From NCBI GenBank assembly GCA_028687415.1, contig JAQUAC010000009.1, positions 1 through 19,647 of the forward strand: 19,647 bases of DNA, read 5' to 3'. This DNA comes from Acidocella sp. GTDB taxonomy: Bacteria > Pseudomonadota > Alphaproteobacteria > Acetobacterales > Acetobacteraceae. Numbering within the stretch: the first letter of the stretch is position 1; every line of letters begins with the position of its first letter. The notes under the pieces were generated by a model. That model was given only the letters and a program-made list of their open reading frames with translations, was not told where the DNA came from and ran no database searches. Below are positions 16,019 through 19,647 of this stretch, piece by piece. The position numbers were made by a program, and so were the translations under genes.

Positions 16019-17083
16019 ATGCTGAGGGCCTTGAAGCGGGTATTTGGAAACGATTCCGGCGGTCTGCGCGGCAAAATATTGGCGCTGTACGTGGTGCTAG
16101 GGCTGGCCAACATCCTGTTATGGGGAGCGGCTATCGCCACCTTCAGGCATTACCCGCTGCTGCTAGGCACCGCTTTTCTGGCTTACAGCTTCGGCCTGCG
16201 CCACGCTGTGGATGCAGACCATATCGCCGCCATCGACAACGTCACCCGCAAGCTGATGCAGCAGGGCAAGCGCCCGCTGGGCACGGGGCTGTATTTCTCG
16301 CTTGGTCATTCCAGCGTGGTGTTCGCGCTCTCCGCCGCCGTGGCGCTCACTGCCGTGGAGGTTAAATCCCATTTCGTGGCCCTGGAAAGCTTCGGCAACA
16401 TTGCCGGCACGCTCGTCTCCGCCGGGTTTCTGCTTGCCATCGCCAGCGTCAACATCCTCGTTCTGGTCTCGGTCTTCCAGACCTTCCACCACGTGAAATC
16501 CGGCGGGGTGTATTCGGATGAAGACCTGAACCTGCTTCTTGCCAAGCGCGGGTTTTTTGGGCGGGTTTTCAGGGGGCTGTTCGGGTTGGTCGAGCATAGC
16601 TGGCAGATGTACCCGGTGGGGCTGCTCTTCGGCCTGGGGTTCGATACCGCGACCGAGGTGGGCCTGCTAGGCATTTCCGCCGCCGAGGCCTCGCACGGTC
16701 TGCCCATCTGGTCGATCATGCTGTTTCCGGCGTTGTTCATGGCGGGAATGTCGCTCATCGACACCACCGACGGCATCCTCATGCTCGGCGCTTATGGCTG
16801 GGCCTTCGCCCGGCCGCTGCGCAAGCTCTACTATAACATCACCATCACTTCGGTCTCGGTTCTGGTGGCGCTTATTGTCGGCGGGCTGGAGACGCTGGGG
16901 CTGGTGCAGGGCGAGTTCAACCTCTCCGGCGCCGTGTGGGACGGTGTCGCCGCGCTGAACGGCAATTTCGGCACGTTCGGCTACATTATCATCGGCGTGT
17001 TCATACTGAGCTGGATCGTCTCCGTCTCGATCTACAAGTTCAAGCGCTATGACGAGATCGAGGTGCGGGTAGCGGAGTCTTAA
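16019..17083 (+). CDS. NiCoT-family nickel/cobalt permease
   Basis: The 354-residue membrane protein has the NiCoT signature RHAVDADHIAAIDN (61-74), in which H62, D67 and H68 form the HX4DH metal-selectivity motif. Further family motifs are LGHSSVV (95-101), LGFDTATEV and GMSLIDTTDG. About eight membrane helices are expected. It takes up Ni2+ (or Co2+) across the inner membrane. The ATG at 16019 is preceded by CAGGGG. A strong NikR operator upstream argues for nickel as the substrate. No nickel enzyme (urease, hydrogenase) is in the window. The stop interlocks with that of the convergent antiporter gene. Confidence 0.95.
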   Translation: MLRALKRVFGNDSGGLRGKILALYVVLGLANILLWGAAIATFRHYPLLLGTAFLAYSFGLRHAVDADHIAAIDNVTRKLMQQGKRPLGTGLYFSLGHSSVVFALSAAVALTAVEVKSHFVALESFGNIAGTLVSAGFLLAIASVNILVLVSVFQTFHHVKSGGVYSDEDLNLLLAKRGFFGRVFRGLFGLVEHSWQMYPVGLLFGLGFDTATEVGLLGISAAEASHGLPIWSIMLFPALFMAGMSLIDTTDGILMLGAYGWAFARPLRKLYYNITITSVSVLVALIVGGLETLGLVQGEFNLSGAVWDGVAALNGNFGTFGYIIIGVFILSWIVSVSIYKFKRYDEIEVRVAES

Positions 17084-18177
17084 GCCTCGAAAATCAGCAT
17101 CAGATACGCTCCGAACAGCACCAGATGCACTGCGCCTTGCAGCACGTTCGTGCGGTTGCTGGAAAATGTGATCAGGCTGACCGTCAGGGTGAGGATCAGC
17201 ATCACCGCATTGGCGTTTTGCAACCCGAGCACGAGGTCATAGCCCATGACCCGGCTGACCACGATCATCGCCGGTATGGTCAGGCCGATGGTGGAGAGCA
17301 CCGAGCCCATGAAGATATTCATCGCCCGTTGCAACTGGTTGGCCAGGGCGGCGCGCACCGCGCCCAACGCCTCAGGCGTTGCCACCAGCAGGGCTATGGC
17401 AATGCCCCCCAGCGCCGGCGGCGCGTGGCAAATGTGCAGCAGCTCGCTTACTGGCTCGCCCAGTTGTTCGGCCAGATACACCAGCGGCGCCATGTAGGAG
17501 GCGAGCAGCACGGCGTGCAGCGCCGGGGGCAGGGTAAGGCTGGACGGCGTCTTATGCACGGCCGCTTCCTCCAGCACGAAATAGCCGCGATGCCGCACCG
17601 TCTGCACCGCCACAAACGCCGTATACAGCCCTATGGAAACCAGGGCGACGAACACCTCCTGCGCGCCGGAGAGCGTCGGCCCGGCGGTGGTGCTGGTATA
17701 GCTGGGCAGGATCAGGCTTAGCACCGTGAGCGGGATGATCACGCCCAGATACGCATTCGCCCCTTGCAGGTTGAATAGCTGTTCCCGGTAGCGCCAGCCC
17801 CCGGCCAGCAGCGAGATGCCGACCATGAAATTGAGCAGGATCATCACCACCGAGAAGATCGTGTCCCGCGCCAGCGCCGGCTCGTCGCCAGCATGCGCCA
17901 TCAACGCCGAGATGCTGATGACCTCAATCAGCGTTACCGCCAAAGTGAGCAGCAGCGTGCCATAGGGCGCGCCCAGCCGGGTGGCCAGATGCTCCGCATG
18001 CCGCACCACCGCCAAGCAGCAGCCCATCAGCACCGCGAACAGGCAGAGCGTTTTTACCGCAAGTGCCGCGGTGCTGGTGGCGGGAATACCTACATAAAAA
18101 ATCAGGCTGGCCGCGAGGGCCACGCCGAGAAACCATTCCCGCCGCAAGGCGGACAAAGCTGTCCGGCTGCCGCTCAT
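17080..18177 (-). CDS. chaA: Calcium (cation)/proton antiporter, ChaA-like
   Basis: The 365-residue protein has two sodium/calcium exchanger repeats. The alpha-repeat motifs are in TLAVTLIEVISISALMAHAG and LVATPEALGAVRAALANQLQ, the latter followed by GSVLSTIGLTIPAM. Its length and the ending LQGAVHLVLFGAYLM resemble E. coli ChaA. It likely exports Ca2+, Na+ or K+ in exchange for H+. The start ATG shares one base with the dut stop (TAATG), so dut and this gene are translationally coupled; a longer frame upstream lies inside dut and is rejected. It converges with NiCoT. Confidence 0.9.
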   Translation of the reverse strand: MSGSRTALSALRREWFLGVALAASLIFYVGIPATSTAALAVKTLCLFAVLMGCCLAVVRHAEHLATRLGAPYGTLLLTLAVTLIEVISISALMAHAGDEPALARDTIFSVVMILLNFMVGISLLAGGWRYREQLFNLQGANAYLGVIIPLTVLSLILPSYTSTTAGPTLSGAQEVFVALVSIGLYTAFVAVQTVRHRGYFVLEEAAVHKTPSSLTLPPALHAVLLASYMAPLVYLAEQLGEPVSELLHICHAPPALGGIAIALLVATPEALGAVRAALANQLQRAMNIFMGSVLSTIGLTIPAMIVVSRVMGYDLVLGLQNANAVMLILTLTVSLITFSSNRTNVLQGAVHLVLFGAYLMLIFEA

Positions 18178-18623
18178 TAATGCCCCGTGCTGCCGAAGCC
18201 GCCAGTGCCCCGCTCGGTTTCGTCCAGATCCTCCACCTCGTGCCACGCGGCCCGTACCACCGGGGCCAGCACCGCCTGGGCGATGCGCATGCCGCGCGTG
18301 ACGGTGAAGATCTCATCGCCAGCGTTCAGCACGATCACGCCGACCTCGCCCCGGTAATCCTCATCGATTGTGCCGGGCGAATTCGGCACCACGATGCCGT
18401 GCTTCAGCGCGAGGCCCGAGCGCGGGCGCACCTGCATCTCATAGCCGGGCGGCAAGGCGATGCTGAACCCGGTAGGGATCAGCACGCGTTGGCCGGGCGC
18501 GATGCTCACCGGGCACTCCACCGCCGCCAATAGGTCCATGCCCGCCGCGCCCGAGGTGGTATAGGCGGGCAGATCCAGCCCCACGCCATGCGCGAGGCGG
18601 CGGATTTTTACCGGTACAGTCAT
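18177..18623 (-). CDS. dut: dUTP diphosphatase
   Basis: The 148-residue trimeric-type dUTPase has all five motifs: AAGMDL (26-31), RPRSGLA (66-72), SPGTIDEDYRGE (82-93), RGMRIAQ (110-116) and the C-terminal P-loop-like GTGGFGSTG (139-147). It hydrolyses dUTP to dUMP and pyrophosphate, keeping uracil out of DNA and supplying thymidylate synthesis. Its ATG overlaps the coaBC stop by 4 nt (ATGA). The order coaBC-dut is common in bacteria. Confidence 0.97.
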   Translation of the reverse strand: MTVPVKIRRLAHGVGLDLPAYTTSGAAGMDLLAAVECPVSIAPGQRVLIPTGFSIALPPGYEMQVRPRSGLALKHGIVVPNSPGTIDEDYRGEVGVIVLNAGDEIFTVTRGMRIAQAVLAPVVRAAWHEVEDLDETERGTGGFGSTGH

Positions 18624-19647
18624 GCGAAATAGTCTCCAATTCGTTCAGCCAGCTTTGCCGCCAGCATGGTCTTGCTCATCTTTTCCCAAGCCTCAGCGCC
18701 GGATTCGGTGAGGAGCAGGATCTCATTCGCATCGCCGCCCATGATGCCGGTACCACCGACATCATTGGCCACCAGCCAGTCGCACCCCTTGCGCGCCCGC
18801 TTGGCGGCGGCGTGCTCGGCCAGCTTCTCCGTCTCCGCCGCGAAACCCACCACCAGCCTGGGCCGAAGCGGGCCGGGTTTGGAAATCTCGGCCAGTATGT
18901 CGGGGTTTTCCGTCAGATGCAGGGCAGGGGGCGCACCGCTGCCATCCTTCTTCAGCTTCTGCGCCGCGGCTTCCACGCGCCAGTCGCCCACGGCCGCCGC
19001 GCAGACCGCGATATCCGCCGGAAGCGCGTCCAGCACCGCATCGCGCATCTCACGCGCGGTCTCCACCTGCGCCAGCGTCACGCCAAGCGGCGCGGGAAGG
19101 CTCACCGGCCCGCTCACCAGCGTCACCCGTGCGCCCAGAGCCGCCAGCGCCGCCGCGATGGCATGGCCCTGTTTGCCCGAACTGCGATTGGCGATGTAGC
19201 GCACCGGGTCGATCGGCTCATGAGTTGGCCCGGAGGTGACAATGGCGTGCTTGCCCTTGAGTGGCCCGTTATTCAGCGCCGCCTCTATCGCCGCCAGAAT
19301 GACCGGCGGCTCGGCCAGACGCCCCGGCCCGAACTCGCCGCAGGCCATCGGCCCCACATCCGGCGGCACCACCAGCACGCCGCGCTCGGCGAGTAACGCC
19401 ATATTGGCCTGCGTGGCCGGGTGCTCCCACATGCGCACGTTCATCGCCGGGGCCACCAGCACGCGCTTGTCGGTGGCCAGAAGCAGCGTGCCCGCCAGAT
19501 CGTCAGCCACTCCCGCCGCCAGTTTGGCCAGAATATTCGCCGTGGTCGGCGCCACCACCACTAGGTCCGCCGCGCGGGACAGCTCGATATGCCCCATCTC
19601 GCTCTCATCGGTCAGCGAGAACCGCTCCTGGTACAACTTGTTCCCCC
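18620..19647 (-). CDS. coaBC: Bifunctional CoaBC (PPC synthetase/decarboxylase), N-terminus beyond the window
   Basis: The frame runs off the right edge; the first ~50-60 residues expected for CoaBC are missing, and the frame stays open to 19647. The CoaC flavoprotein part has SRAADLVVVAPTTANILAK, the PAMNVRMW substrate motif and the ACGEFGPGRL region with the catalytic cysteine. The CoaB part follows with TSGPTHEPIDPVRYIANRSS, AAVGDWR, KLKKDG and VGFAAETE. Together they convert phosphopantothenate plus cysteine and CTP to phosphopantetheine for CoA. First gene visible of the coaBC-dut-antiporter unit. Confidence 0.95.
   Translation of the reverse strand, partial: GNKLYQERFSLTDESEMGHIELSRAADLVVVAPTTANILAKLAAGVADDLAGTLLLATDKRVLVAPAMNVRMWEHPATQANMALLAERGVLVVPPDVGPMACGEFGPGRLAEPPVILAAIEAALNNGPLKGKHAIVTSGPTHEPIDPVRYIANRSSGKQGHAIAAALAALGARVTLVSGPVSLPAPLGVTLAQVETAREMRDAVLDALPADIAVCAAAVGDWRVEAAAQKLKKDGSGAPPALHLTENPDILAEISKPGPLRPRLVVGFAAETEKLAEHAAAKRARKGCDWLVANDVGGTGIMGGDANEILLLTESGAEAWEKMSKTMLAAKLAERIGDYFA

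Noticed and set aside
18178..18246. Longer antiporter N-terminus
   Set aside because: The added 23 residues are Gly/Arg-rich, lie within dut in another frame, and the ATG at 18177 gives the usual ChaA-like length.

Overview
The window reads as a gene-dense, GC-rich alphaproteobacterial chromosome. The nearest guess is an Acetobacteraceae-type (acetic-acid or acidophilic) bacterium. That rests on protein style, strong third-position GC bias, an alphaproteobacterial-type LexA box and the local gene order, not on any database match. There is no mobile element, CRISPR array, rRNA or tRNA, and no gene-free stretch above 300 bp. The longest gap is the 232-bp nikR/nickel-permease divergent region.

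Layout. Positions 1-4387 are a minus-strand block: the start of an unidentified gene at the left edge, a PA0069-type radical SAM protein behind a probable SOS (LexA) promoter, moaB, a soluble-type lytic transglycosylase, and a family-4-like uracil-DNA glycosylase. Positions 4495-9817 are a plus-strand housekeeping block: ETF-ubiquinone oxidoreductase, a His-rich CDF metal exporter, dapB, metK with a structured 5' leader, and trmB. Positions 9814-12159 are an iron locus: a four-helix membrane protein divergent from a tight cupredoxin / FTR1 permease / P19 operon, with a Fur-like 7-1-7 palindrome between them. Positions 12188-15239 (minus) encode a NitT/TauT-like ABC importer made of an ATPase with a C-terminal AAA-associated domain and a fused double permease, with no binding protein. 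Positions 15334-17083 hold nikR and a divergent NiCoT nickel permease with a near-perfect NikR operator between them. Positions 17080-19647 (minus) are an overlapping operon: coaBC (running off the window), dut and a ChaA-like cation/proton antiporter.

How it fits together. The middle and right of the window are rich in metal homeostasis: His-rich CDF efflux, FTR1/P19 iron uptake, Ni uptake with its repressor, and Ca/H antiport. The rest is core metabolism and DNA maintenance. Two convergent gene pairs (trmB with the membrane protein, NiCoT with the antiporter) interlock their stop codons in the same TTAA tetranucleotide. No clearly novel multi-gene defence or biosynthetic system is visible. 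The most informative signals are regulatory: the LexA box on the radical SAM gene, the NikR operator, the Fur-like palindrome, and the metK leader. The substrate and partner of the duplicated-permease ABC system next to nikR is the main open question.
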